This document shows, piece after piece, positions 1 through 8,304 of a DNA stretch of 64,000 nt. The DNA is from Clostridium sp. Lineage in GTDB: Bacteria; Bacillota; Clostridia; Clostridiales; Clostridiaceae. A program made the position numbers and the translations under genes. Each line of letters starts with the position of its first letter. Positions within the stretch are counted from its first letter, which is position 1. The stretch lies in assembly GCA_022767515.1 (NCBI GenBank), contig JALENK010000076.1, forward strand, positions 1-64,000, in the 5' to 3' direction. The notes beneath the pieces are model-generated. The model ran no database searches. It was not told the DNA's origin and saw only the letters and a program-made list of their open reading frames with translations.

Positions 1-219
1 AATAAATGATTTTCTACAACTTTTGCATTTATATCTCTGTTTATCTTTATTTTTACCATTTTTAACTATGTATTTTGAATTACAATGAGGGCAAACTAAT
101 TCTGCACAGTTATTTTGTTTTTCTTTTGAAACTAGCAAGAGAAATATATCTTTTATTAATTTTCTTTTAGCAGAATCCTTTAGTTTCTTTATTATTTCTA
201 ATATTTTCTCATAATCCAT
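1..219 (-). CDS. Transposase, N-terminal part (IS1595/IS1-like zinc ribbon), cut by the window edge
   Basis: Reading leftwards from ATG at 219 gives 73 codons without a stop up to the window edge, so the gene is partial. The protein begins with a lysine-rich helical stretch. A zinc ribbon follows (CPHCNS, then KYIVKNG, then YKCKSCRKSF), the pattern that opens InsA and IS1595-type transposases and binds the element ends. An AAAGG ribosome site lies 13 bases upstream of the ATG. The catalytic domain would lie outside the window, so the exact IS family and whether the copy is intact cannot be told. It lies next to an accessory surface-protein gene, which fits a mobile neighbourhood. The zinc ribbon is seen; the family is inferred. 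Confidence 0.7.
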   Translation of the reverse strand, partial: MDYEKILEIIKKLKDSAKRKLIKDIFLLLVSKEKQNNCAELVCPHCNSKYIVKNGKNKDKQRYKCKSCRKSFI

Positions 220-276
220 ACAAAACAATACCTTTCAAAATATCTTCTATTTCTAGGATTGCCATAATATATCCCT

Positions 277-295
277 TTTATACACAATTGAGCCC
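277..295. repeat. Candidate end of the insertion element
   Basis: Upstream of the transposase start, the sequence read inward begins GGGCTCAATTGTG, and directly outside it is the 8-base stretch TATTTTAT. IS ends of this class often start with G-rich bases and make 8-base target duplications. The other end is outside the window, so this is only a guess from position and form. Confidence 0.25.
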
Positions 296-363
296 TATTT
301 TATGAAGCGTTTTTCAAATATGTATACTTCTATGAAAAGAGTAATTGGTATATGAGGTAATAA

Positions 364-392
364 TTGTATTTATAAATATTATATGCTATAAT
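364..392 (+). promoter_or_regulatory. SigA-type promoter of the leucine-rich-repeat gene
   Basis: TTGTAT and TATAAT are 17 bases apart, and a TG one base before the -10 makes it an extended -10. The start codon follows 29 bases after the -10, with GAAAGG as ribosome site. Base matches are seen; use as a promoter is inferred. Confidence 0.6.
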
Positions 393-421
393 CAAGAAAA
401 AAAGAAAGGTTTGATGTACAG

Positions 422-3370
422 ATGAAAATAAAAAAGATATTATCATTAGTGCTTGTTACTGTGATTTTAATTCAGACACTATTTTCAGTTACAACGTTTG
501 CAACGGCAGACAATGGTACTTACAAAAACTTTAAATATACTGTAACTGATGAAAATTTAGTGGTAATTAGCAAATATATCGGCAACGAATCCTCGGTAAA
601 TATACCTGAATCCATTAACAACTATCCAGTTACAGAAATTGGGGACAGTGCCTTTAAGGGCAATTTTTCAATTAAGAATGTAGAAATCCCTGACGGAGTA
701 AAAAATATTGGCGATTACGCATTCAATGATTGCACAGCTCTTGAAAGCATCACTATACCCGAAAGTGTAGAAAAAATAGGCAAGTCAGCATTTTTTTATT
801 GCACAAGGTTAGAAAATGTTAATGTGTCCGATGGCATAGAAACAATAGGTGATGGTGCTTTTTTTGGTTGCTACAGCTTAAAATCCTTTAGAATTACCGA
901 AAGTGTAAATTCAGTTGGAGAGTATGCATTTGCCAAATGCAGAGAACTTAAAAGCGTTACTATTGAAAATGGTATTAAGAGCATCAACAATCAAATGTTT
1001 GCAGATTGTACTTCACTTAATGAAATAGTATTGCCAAATAGCATCGAAAGTATTGGAAGAAGAGCATTTCTTAATTGCGAGTCTTTGCAAAATTTTGAAT
1101 TGCCTGACAGTGTTAATACAATAGCTGACTATGCTTTTAGTGGATGCTCAAGCATTAAAAATCTCTCGATTTCGGCAAGCAAAATAGGCGACTATGCGTT
1201 TTACTTTTGCAGTACTCTTGGAAGAGTGCGCTTTTCGGATAATCTTGAAGTAATCGGTGATGAGGCTTTCGAAGGTACTGATTTGTCAGAGGTATCAATT
1301 CCATCTGCCGTTTACGATATTGGTGAAAAAGCATTTGCTACAAATAAAATTAAGAAAATTAATGTTGATGAAAATAATCAGCATTATACTTCAATAGACG
1401 GTGTACTGTTTAATAAATCGGAAACAGAAATTATTGATTATCCAAATTATGCAGAGGTTGATTTTTATGCTATTCCTCAAAGTGTTACAAGTATTGGTGA
1501 ATATGCATTCGCAAAGGATATTCCTTCGCTAAAGAATATTATTATTCCTGATACTGTTACAAAAATAGGAAACAGTGCCTTTGCTGATTTATGTGGATTG
1601 GAATATATTAATATTCCAAATTCTGTAACAGAAATAGGAGATAACGCTTTTAACGGCTGCATGGACCTTACTTCAATAACAATTCCATACTCTGTAACAG
1701 AAATAGGAGATTCTGCTTTTAAATATTGTAGTAGTCTGAATTCCATCAGCCTTACAGAAGGGCTTGATAGTATCGGAGATTATGCTTTCAGTGGAGATTA
1801 CAGCCTTTCAAATGTTACACTACCAAACAGTTTAAAGGATATTTCTCCTACTGCATTTTTAAACTGCGAAAACTTTTGTGAATATCGAATAAACGATAAC
1901 AATCCGTATTTTTCGCTTGCAGACGGAGTGCTTTACAGCAAGGATAAAACCGAAATCATATCATATCCGTATGGCAAAAAAGGCAGTGAATATTCAGTGT
2001 TGCAGGGAACAAAGGCAATAGGCGACTACGCAATATTTGGACATGAGCTTTATAGTGTATATATTCCACAGAGTGTTGAAAAAATCGGAAAGAATAGTTT
2101 TGGTTTCACAAGAGAATTATCATCCGATAACTTCAGTATAAAAACTGATTTTATGGTTTACGGTGCAATAGGAAGTACGGCTGAGAAATATTGTGTTGAA
2201 AATGACCTTGCTTTCTTTACTGGTAAACCAAGTCAGAATATCGAGGTCGTATCATTAAATGCAGGTGATAACGTAACATTTTGCATTGAAAATGCAAATG
2301 CTGAAAATGTGGTGTACTCCACAAGCGATAAGTCTATCGCCGATGTTGACAGCAACGGCAAAATCACCGCTAATTCAAAGGGGACAACATATATTATTGC
2401 AAGCGTTGGCACAATGAATTTTATCTGTAAAGTAAATGTAAACAACGGTGTTGCACAGAAGGCAGGATATACATATATAGGATTTGATACAAGCACTTAC
2501 ACTCCGATGACCAAGCAAGCTTATCAGGACTGGGAAGATAAATATTATAGCTTTAATGAGCCTAATCCTTTTATAAGACTTGATAATCCTGCAATCTACT
2601 GCTATACAACCTCTGAATATATCCAGATTATGTCAATACTTGTAGGGGGCTCCTATCTTGATAGTACAATAAAGCAGATGGGTGAGGATTATCATCAGTA
2701 CGAAACAATAGCCGACAATCTTTCTATGGAGCTGAACCGATACAATCCTGATAAAGATATGCTTCTTTTCTCTGGTACAAATGATGTAAGCTCAATTACA
2801 GGCAAGACATCTTCTTTAAAGGATATGAAAGATGCAATCGGTAAATCTTATGTTGATAGTGGTGTTGTAAGCACATCTCTAGACCACGGTGTGGCTGACC
2901 ATTTCGGAGACGGAATTTATCATACTGTACTTGAAATTTATGCTCCGAAGTCAGAAATCAATGGTGCGTATATTTCAAAAATGTCAGACTTTGAATTAGA
3001 ATTTGAGTATTTACTTGATAAAAATCTCAAATATCAGGTCATTGATGCTGGAGTAAGAAATGTAACATTTACAGGCTACATAGCAGGAGAGCCAACAACC
3101 AGGGTTGAAAGATATATGAAGCTTAGAATTGTTGATAGCTCAAAGCCTGACAAGCCTGACAAGCCTGACAAGCCTGGAAAAACTGATCCGCCTACGAGTC
3201 CTAAAGAACCATCAAAATCTGATACAGAAAAAACAAACCCTACGGAACAGACTACACCTGTTGCAACCGGTGACAATGCTCTTACTTACTGTGTGGTTGC
3301 ACTTTTGATGTTTGTCATAATATCTGTATGTATATACACTAAGCGAAATAAAAACAGTGGAAATTCATAA
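422..3370 (+). CDS. Secreted wall-anchored BspA-type leucine-rich-repeat protein with ADP-ribosyltransferase-like domain
   Basis: 982 residues. A signal peptide (about 1-28) is followed by roughly twenty BspA/LRR_5 repeats (about 45-590, recurring IGDxAF and LxxIxIPxSV), a Big_2-like Ig domain (about 605-680) and a domain at about 690-905 that resembles the VIP2/iota class of ADP-ribosyltransferase toxins. In that domain S817-T818-S819 is the STS motif and E860-F-E862-YLLDK matches the E-x-E motif. The arginine expected after an aromatic residue at the start of the fold is replaced by S784 (LLFSGT), so activity is doubtful. The tail has Pro-Asp-Lys repeats, PVATG at 946-950, a membrane segment and a basic end, as in sortase substrates. 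C-ending codons look commoner than in its neighbours, and a transposase lies beside it, which suggests acquisition. LRR and anchor calls are firm; enzyme activity is not. Confidence 0.85.
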   Translation: MKIKKILSLVLVTVILIQTLFSVTTFATADNGTYKNFKYTVTDENLVVISKYIGNESSVNIPESINNYPVTEIGDSAFKGNFSIKNVEIPDGVKNIGDYAFNDCTALESITIPESVEKIGKSAFFYCTRLENVNVSDGIETIGDGAFFGCYSLKSFRITESVNSVGEYAFAKCRELKSVTIENGIKSINNQMFADCTSLNEIVLPNSIESIGRRAFLNCESLQNFELPDSVNTIADYAFSGCSSIKNLSISASKIGDYAFYFCSTLGRVRFSDNLEVIGDEAFEGTDLSEVSIPSAVYDIGEKAFATNKIKKINVDENNQHYTSIDGVLFNKSETEIIDYPNYAEVDFYAIPQSVTSIGEYAFAKDIPSLKNIIIPDTVTKIGNSAFADLCGLEYINIPNSVTEIGDNAFNGCMDLTSITIPYSVTEIGDSAFKYCSSLNSISLTEGLDSIGDYAFSGDYSLSNVTLPNSLKDISPTAFLNCENFCEYRINDNNPYFSLADGVLYSKDKTEIISYPYGKKGSEYSVLQGTKAIGDYAIFGHELYSVYIPQSVEKIGKNSFGFTRELSSDNFSIKTDFMVYGAIGSTAEKYCVENDLAFFTGKPSQNIEVVSLNAGDNVTFCIENANAENVVYSTSDKSIADVDSNGKITANSKGTTYIIASVGTMNFICKVNVNNGVAQKAGYTYIGFDTSTYTPMTKQAYQDWEDKYYSFNEPNPFIRLDNPAIYCYTTSEYIQIMSILVGGSYLDSTIKQMGEDYHQYETIADNLSMELNRYNPDKDMLLFSGTNDVSSITGKTSSLKDMKDAIGKSYVDSGVVSTSLDHGVADHFGDGIYHTVLEIYAPKSEINGAYISKMSDFELEFEYLLDKNLKYQVIDAGVRNVTFTGYIAGEPTTRVERYMKLRIVDSSKPDKPDKPDKPGKTDPPTSPKEPSKSDTEKTNPTEQTTPVATGDNALTYCVVALLMFVIISVCIYTKRNKNSGNS
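3145..3175 (+). repeat. 9-base tandem repeat coding Lys-Pro-Asp
   Basis: The unit AAGCCTGAC is repeated three times plus a partial copy, coding the KPD linker between the ADP-ribosyltransferase-like domain and the wall anchor. Units of three codons can change in number without breaking the frame. Confidence 0.85.
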
Positions 3371-3429
3371 AGATTAGTAAAAACTAGTACTGAATATATG
3401 TACTTTATTCAGATTTGTCATAGTAAATA

Positions 3430-3462
3430 AAAAGCCTTGAATTGTATATTTAAGGCTTTTTT
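3430..3462 (+). terminator. Intrinsic terminator after the leucine-rich-repeat gene
   Basis: AAAAGCCTT pairs with AAGGCTTTT across a 13-base loop and is followed by T residues. It separates the accessory gene from the HD-GYP gene. Confidence 0.75.
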
Positions 3463-3509
3463 GTTATACTAAAGATAGAGTTTTTTTAAATTAGGGAGGT
3501 GGAGTTTGT

Positions 3510-4625
3510 ATGAGGTTGATTCCTATTGAGTTTATAAAAAAAGGTTCTAAACTTGGTAGAACTATTTTTGATGATGAAGGAAAGGTTTTATTAAAAGCAG
3601 GGGCAGAATTAACAGAACAAGTACTTAAAAGAGTAGAAGAATTAAATATACTATCCCTATATATTGAGGATGAAGAAACTTCAAAGGAAATAATTGAGGA
3701 TGTAATAAAGCCAGAAATTAGACAGAAGACTATTACAAGAGTAAAGGAAGCTTTTACAAATGTTGAAAGAATATCTATGGAAAAGGATATTAGCAATGAT
3801 ATTACTAAGAAATTGTATGAAAGACGTAATAGGCAGTATTTTTCGGGTATACTAGAAGTAGCTAAGGAATTGATTGATAACATATTAGAAAGAAAAGATG
3901 TTATGTTAGCTTTAGTTGATATAAAGAGTTTAAATAACTATGCTTATCAGCATGCTGTTAATGTGGCAATAATATCTTTAGTTATGGGCATAAGTCTAAA
4001 GATGACTAAAGAAGAACTTACTGATTTGTGTATTGGTGCTTTAACACATGATATAGGAAAGACATTTATTCCAAAGGAAATAGCATTTGGTGATTATCAA
4101 TTATCTGATGAAGAGAGGGTGATTATTAATACACATACTAAAAAAGGGTATGATTATTTAAAAGATGTTTTGAATTTTAAAACTTCAATTTGTCTTGTGG
4201 CACTTCAACATCATGAAAGAATTGATGGGAAAGGATATCCAATTGGAATTGATGGTTCGAAAATAAGTTTATATTCAAAGATTGTAGCTATAGCTGATAC
4301 TTATGATACTCTTACTTCGGATATGCAAAATAGAAGGGCTATACCACAATCCCATGCTCTTGAATATATAATGGCACATGCATCTGTTATTTTTGATTAT
4401 GAAATGGTAAGAGTGTTTAATAGGGTATTAATTGCTTATCCTAATGGAACTATTGTAAAATTAAGTAATGGTGATATTGCTTTAGTTCAAAAAACGCCTC
4501 CAAATTATCCTTTAAGACCAACAGTTAAGATAATTAAAAGTAAAAATCCTAATATTATAGGTCGTAAAGTAGATTTAATTAATCAAATATCTATTGTAAT
4601 ATCAGATATTGAATATAATGCATAA
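3510..4625 (+). CDS. HD-GYP domain protein, probable cyclic-di-GMP phosphodiesterase
   Basis: 371 residues, starting at ATG after AGGGAGGTGG. An N-terminal region of about 120 residues precedes an HD-GYP domain. H180-D181 (THDIGK) is the HD pair, H234-H235-E236 and G242-Y243-P244 form the HHExxxGxGYP signature, and an AIADTYDT motif follows; these are the metal and substrate residues of active enzymes. The family cleaves cyclic di-GMP to pGpG or GMP and thereby lowers a signal that favours sessile life. No REC or PAS input domain is recognisable. The gene heads a close run with the next two genes (gaps of about 20 bases). Activity is inferred from the complete motif. Confidence 0.88.
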   Translation: MRLIPIEFIKKGSKLGRTIFDDEGKVLLKAGAELTEQVLKRVEELNILSLYIEDEETSKEIIEDVIKPEIRQKTITRVKEAFTNVERISMEKDISNDITKKLYERRNRQYFSGILEVAKELIDNILERKDVMLALVDIKSLNNYAYQHAVNVAIISLVMGISLKMTKEELTDLCIGALTHDIGKTFIPKEIAFGDYQLSDEERVIINTHTKKGYDYLKDVLNFKTSICLVALQHHERIDGKGYPIGIDGSKISLYSKIVAIADTYDTLTSDMQNRRAIPQSHALEYIMAHASVIFDYEMVRVFNRVLIAYPNGTIVKLSNGDIALVQKTPPNYPLRPTVKIIKSKNPNIIGRKVDLINQISIVISDIEYNA

Positions 4626-4644
4626 ATTAGAAAGGTGAATATTA

Positions 4645-4986
4645 ATGTTAATAGTTAATCAGATTTTATTTTTTTTAGCACTAGCAATATTGGTTTTTCC
4701 AATTATATTTATTATTGTTATGGTTATATATAATGGAAGAGTAAATAAAAGAATAAAAGCATTACAAAGAGAAGTAAATGAAAAAAATGTTAGAAAATTT
4801 ATAAAAACGTCTAAATTTGGGCCATTTGGAAGATTCGAAAAAAGATGGGAAATGCTTATTGATATGTTTAAGGCAGTCAATAAGTCTAAAAAGATACCAT
4901 ATGAATTAAAAGAAGAATTATATGAGGTATTAGTCAAGAGAGGTTGCGATAAGACTAAGCTTAATTTTAAGCAAAAAAGAAAATAG
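4645..4986 (+). CDS. Small membrane protein of unknown function
   Basis: 113 residues. One strongly hydrophobic segment (about 5-30) is followed by a basic region of about 80 residues (NGRVNKRIKALQREV, then KWR/RFEKRW-type charged helices), so it is probably a single-pass protein with its tail in the cytoplasm. GAAAGGTGA lies 10 bases before the ATG. It sits 19 bases after the HD-GYP gene and is followed 18 bases later by the YkvA-domain gene, so the three are probably co-transcribed. No family was recognised. Confidence 0.7.
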   Translation: MLIVNQILFFLALAILVFPIIFIIVMVIYNGRVNKRIKALQREVNEKNVRKFIKTSKFGPFGRFEKRWEMLIDMFKAVNKSKKIPYELKEELYEVLVKRGCDKTKLNFKQKRK

Positions 4987-5004
4987 TTGCTTTGGAGGAA
5001 AATA

Positions 5005-5958
5005 ATGAATATATCAAAAGTACATGTTGAATTGACAGGGGAAGATATATTAAGCATAATTAATGAGTTTCTAAAAATTGATGGTTTAGATATTAGTAAG
5101 GTGGCAATTAGTCAAGAAATTGAGATAACGGGTTGTTATACAAATAAAATATCTATAGATTTTAAAATTTCAGTTTCTTCATTACAAATAAAGGAAGGAA
5201 AACTTTTTGGTAGAATTAATAAAATAAATGTTAAAAAATTAGGTATATTTAGACCTTTTAGAAGTTTAATTATAAAATATGCGATTAAGCTTTTGGCGTT
5301 AAATGGAATTACAAGACAAAAAGATGCATTTATTATTGATATAGATAAGCTTCTTTTTGACATACCATATATAGAGCTTGAATTAGAGGATATTTTTATT
5401 AAAAATAATATTTTAAATGTAGATGTTGAAAAAATTAATATATCATTAATGGGAAATATTATAAAAAAAGAAGAAGTGCTAGTTGAAGAGGAAGCAGAAG
5501 AGAAGGTAATAGAAGTACATAAAATTGAAGATAATTACTCTAAAGGCAGAGAGGCTGTTAAGAAAAAGATTATGCCAAAGAGCAAAAGTGATTTGGCAGA
5601 ATATGTATTTATAGTGCCTGATGTTATAGCACTTATATATAGACTGTTAAGGGATAAGCGAGTATCACTTAAAACTAAGATAATTATTGGAGCGACTATA
5701 GCCTATGTTTCGACACCTAATAATATCATTCCTAATAAAATACCGTTTATAGGCAAAATTGATGACTTGTCAGTTGTATTTTTTGCAGTAAATACTATGG
5801 TAAATGATGTAGAGCTTAACGTTTTATTAGAAAATTGGCAAGGAAAAGACGATTTTATATTTCTTCTTAAAAATAGCTTGGATTATATAATTAATTATAC
5901 AGGCGCAGCAAATGTTCAAAAGCTATGTAGTGTTATAGAAGAATTAACTACATTGTAG
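5005..5958 (+). CDS. DUF1232 (YkvA-like) domain protein with a beta-rich N-terminal domain
   Basis: 317 residues from the ATG at 5005, which has GGAGG 6 bases upstream; a TTG further upstream is in frame but lies before that site and is not used. Residues 1-155 are rich in alternating hydrophobic residues and match nothing I recognise. A Glu-rich linker follows (about 155-180). The C-terminal part (about 195-270) has the DUF1232 pattern: AYVSTPNNIIPNKIPFIGKI and then DDL, corresponding to the Pro-x-D/N-x-IP...G..DD core. DUF1232 proteins are mostly unstudied and tend to be membrane-associated. The domain is firm, the function unknown. Confidence 0.75.
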   Translation: MNISKVHVELTGEDILSIINEFLKIDGLDISKVAISQEIEITGCYTNKISIDFKISVSSLQIKEGKLFGRINKINVKKLGIFRPFRSLIIKYAIKLLALNGITRQKDAFIIDIDKLLFDIPYIELELEDIFIKNNILNVDVEKINISLMGNIIKKEEVLVEEEAEEKVIEVHKIEDNYSKGREAVKKKIMPKSKSDLAEYVFIVPDVIALIYRLLRDKRVSLKTKIIIGATIAYVSTPNNIIPNKIPFIGKIDDLSVVFFAVNTMVNDVELNVLLENWQGKDDFIFLLKNSLDYIINYTGAANVQKLCSVIEELTTL

Positions 5959-5970
5959 AAAGGAGTATAT

Positions 5971-6588
5971 ATGGCAAAATATTATGCAGTTTTTAAAGGA
6001 AAATCTAATAAACCATTAATATTAAATACTTGGGATGAATGTAAAAATGAGGTATATGGAGTTAAGGGAGCTATTTATAAAAGTTTTAAAACATTAGAAG
6101 AGGCTCAAGATTATTTAGATATAAATAGTAATCAAACTGTTACAAAGAATGATGGAGAAGATGACAGTATTGGATTGATTTCCTATGTTGATGGTAGTTT
6201 TTCGGAAGAAAAGAGAAACTATTCCTATGGTATTGTGATTTTAAAAGATGGTGAAGTTATATATAAAGAGAATGGTCTGGGAGAGGAGAAAGCAGATATT
6301 AAGTTTAGAAATATTTCAGGTGAAGTATTAGCTGCAATTAAAGCTGTTGAGTATGCAATAAAAGAATCTTATGATGAAATAACTATTGTTCATGATTATC
6401 AAGGAATAGCATCTTGGGCAATGGGTACATGGAATAGAAATAATGACTTGACACGAAATTATTATGATAAGATGAGTGAGTATAAAAAGAAAATTAAGAT
6501 AAATTTTAGAAAAGTAAAGGGTCATAGTGGAAATAAATTTAATGATATGGTAGATAAATTAGCTAAGGAAGCACTAGGTATAATTTAA
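5971..6588 (+). CDS. rnhA: Ribonuclease H (type 1) with N-terminal hybrid-binding domain
   Basis: 205 residues. Residues 1-50 (KYYAVFKGK, then GAIYKSFKTLEEAQDYL) form the hybrid-binding domain also seen in eukaryotic RNase H1 and caulimovirus proteins. The catalytic domain carries D74 (YVDGS), E118 (SGEVLAA), D142 (HDYQG) and D192 (FNDMVDKLA), the full DEDD set, plus KGHSGN. It removes the RNA strand of RNA-DNA hybrids. It lies 12 bases behind the DUF1232 gene with AAAGGAG as ribosome site. Its immediate downstream DNA is a long hairpin that belongs to the next small gene. Confidence 0.9.
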   Translation: MAKYYAVFKGKSNKPLILNTWDECKNEVYGVKGAIYKSFKTLEEAQDYLDINSNQTVTKNDGEDDSIGLISYVDGSFSEEKRNYSYGIVILKDGEVIYKENGLGEEKADIKFRNISGEVLAAIKAVEYAIKESYDEITIVHDYQGIASWAMGTWNRNNDLTRNYYDKMSEYKKKIKINFRKVKGHSGNKFNDMVDKLAKEALGII

Positions 6589-6600
6589 TTAAATAGTGTG

Positions 6601-6642
6601 CATACTAACTTCAGAAAATGAATGTGAGGTGAAGTTAGTATG
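6601..6642 (+). promoter_or_regulatory. Perfect 13-bp inverted repeat enclosing the ribosome site of the next gene
   Basis: CATACTAACTTCA (6601-6613) is exactly complementary to TGAAGTTAGTATG (6630-6642), with a 16-base loop. The right arm ends on the ATG at 6640-6642, and GAGGTGA spans loop and arm. No U tract follows, so it does not look like a terminator. In RNA it would hide the start codon and part of the ribosome site. Pairing is seen; control is inferred. Confidence 0.6.
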
Positions 6643-6816
6643 AATAAATATATAAACTGTATTATAACAGGAGCTTTGGTTGGGACAGCAGTTGGAGTGA
6701 TGGTTCTGCCACAGCTTAATAAAAGAACACAAAAGAAGATAAAAAGAATGTGTAATAATTTAATGTGTCCTGCAAAAAATTCTTATATAGGATTAAAAAA
6801 TAAGTATTTAAAATGA
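6640..6816 (+). CDS. Small YtxH-like membrane protein
   Basis: 58 residues. An N-terminal glycine-rich hydrophobic segment (ITGALVGTAVGVMVLPQ) is followed by a basic stretch (NKRTQKKIKRM) and a short tail with three cysteines over the whole protein. This resembles the YtxH-type small proteins (Gly-rich hydrophobic helix then Arg/Lys helix), which are of unknown function and partly stress-related. GAGGTGA 8 bases upstream supports the start. The start lies in a strong hairpin, and a terminator follows 12 bases after the stop. Confidence 0.7.
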   Translation: MNKYINCIITGALVGTAVGVMVLPQLNKRTQKKIKRMCNNLMCPAKNSYIGLKNKYLK

Positions 6817-6828
6817 TATTAATTTTAC

Positions 6829-6868
6829 AAAGTGGTTTAAATATGTATTTAAATCACTTTATTTTTTT
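6829..6868 (+). terminator. Intrinsic terminator
   Basis: AAAGTGGTTTAAAT pairs with ATTTAAATCACTTT (one G-U) over a 4-base loop and is followed by ATTTTTTT. It ends the HD-GYP to YtxH-like run. Confidence 0.8.
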
Positions 6869-6937
6869 AAATTTATATTATAAATGCTCGTAATAATTAC
6901 ATTTATAGGTAAAAAACTGTTATTTTGAAATTTTTTG

Positions 6938-6946
6938 TGATATAAT
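6938..6946 (+). promoter_or_regulatory. Extended -10 promoter of the XRE-TPR pair
   Basis: TGATATAAT is an extended -10 (TGnTATAAT) 36 bases before the start codon. No good -35 is present, which is usual for this class. Confidence 0.45.
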
Positions 6947-6982
6947 TAAGTGGGGATTTTGTATTATAAAGGGAGTGGATTT

Positions 6983-8284
6983 ATGGAAATATTATCATTA
7001 GGCGAGAAGATTAAACGTAAGCGTAAAGAGTTAAATATGACATTAAAGGATTTAGCTAAAGATAGAATTACGCCAGGGCAGATTAGCCTTATTGAATCGG
7101 GAAGATCTAATCCATCAATGGATTTATTAGAATATTTAGCTGATAATTTAAATACTACAATTGAATATTTGATTGAAACAGAAGAAAGTCAGGCTGAAAA
7201 AATAGTAAATTATTATGAGTATATGGCATCATCATATATTCACAATAAGGAATATATACTTTGTGAAAAGAATTTAGATGAAGCTTTTAAATATATTGAA
7301 AAGTATAAGCTTGAAGATAAAAAAGGTAGAATTATATTTTTAAAGGCAGAATTATATAGGATTAGAAAAAACTACATTAAAGCAGAAGAATTGTATTTAG
7401 ATGCACAAATAAATTTTAATGATAGTGAAAATTATATAGATGTAATACATTCGCTGATTTATTTAAGTAAGATATGTATTGAACAAAATTCATATTATGC
7501 AGCTATAAATTATTTAAAACAAGCAGAAGTGTGTTATAAGGATAATAGTATAGGTAATGAATATATTTTAGGGGATATATATTATAGTTTAGCGAAAGTA
7601 TCTTATATAAATGAAAAAGAAGATGAAGCAAGAAAATATGCAATGCTTGCAAAGGAAAAGTTTAATGAAATAAATGATGTTGAAGGGTTTTCTAAGAAAT
7701 TAATGAAAAAGGCAGAGGAATTTATGGCTAAAGGAAATTTAGAATTAGCAATCCTTTATTCTGAAAAAGCATATAATTTATTAAATGAAGTTGAAAAGAA
7801 TAAGCATGTATGTGATATTCAAAATAATTTAGGAATGTTATTTTATGATTTTGATGAGCCTAATGAAAGTGAAAAGTATTTTAAGCATGCAGAGAAGATT
7901 AAGGCTGTGAGTGGCGATGATGATATAATTGATACAATGATTAACTTAGGTAAAAATAATATTAAGCTTAAAAAAATACAAGAAAATAGAGAGTTAATTG
8001 AAGAAATAGATAAAATTATAGATAAAAAGGATATAGATAAATGTGTCGAGGTATCAATGCTAAAGGCAAATATATGTATGCTTGAAGGGGATTATAAAGA
8101 GTGTGAAAGAATTTTGAATGAGGCTTATGAATATGCCAAAAGTAATAATTATGTAAGACTTGCAGCAGAAGTTTGTTTGTATATTAGTAAGTATTTTAGT
8201 GATAATAAAAACGAGGAGAGTGCTCAAAAATATTTAAGTGAAGCAGTTGAATTATATAATTCTATTGGTGTACTAAATATTTAG
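6983..8284 (+). CDS. XRE-family regulator with tetratricopeptide repeats (first of a tandem pair)
   Basis: 433 residues from the ATG at 6983, just after GGGAGTGG; an upstream in-frame start has no ribosome site. Residues about 6-62 form a Cro/CI-type helix-turn-helix (GEKIKRKRKELNMTLKDLA, then GQISLIESGRSNPSMDLLEYLADNL). The rest is a chain of TPR-like helix pairs (for example AEELYLDAQINF, AINYLKQAEVCY, SEKYFKHAEKI). This is the layout of peptide-sensing RNPP regulators (PlcR, Rgg, NprR). No small signal-peptide gene was seen next to it, so a peptide ligand is only a possibility. It shares its first residues (MEILS-G-KIKR) with the next protein, so the two are paralogues. Confidence 0.85.
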   Translation: MEILSLGEKIKRKRKELNMTLKDLAKDRITPGQISLIESGRSNPSMDLLEYLADNLNTTIEYLIETEESQAEKIVNYYEYMASSYIHNKEYILCEKNLDEAFKYIEKYKLEDKKGRIIFLKAELYRIRKNYIKAEELYLDAQINFNDSENYIDVIHSLIYLSKICIEQNSYYAAINYLKQAEVCYKDNSIGNEYILGDIYYSLAKVSYINEKEDEARKYAMLAKEKFNEINDVEGFSKKLMKKAEEFMAKGNLELAILYSEKAYNLLNEVEKNKHVCDIQNNLGMLFYDFDEPNESEKYFKHAEKIKAVSGDDDIIDTMINLGKNNIKLKKIQENRELIEEIDKIIDKKDIDKCVEVSMLKANICMLEGDYKECERILNEAYEYAKSNNYVRLAAEVCLYISKYFSDNKNEESAQKYLSEAVELYNSIGVLNI

Positions 8285-8304
8285 GGGAAAAGGGGGATAA
8301 ATTT

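Noticed and set aside
6601..6642. Terminator of rnhA
   Set aside because: No U tract follows, and the arm runs into a start codon.
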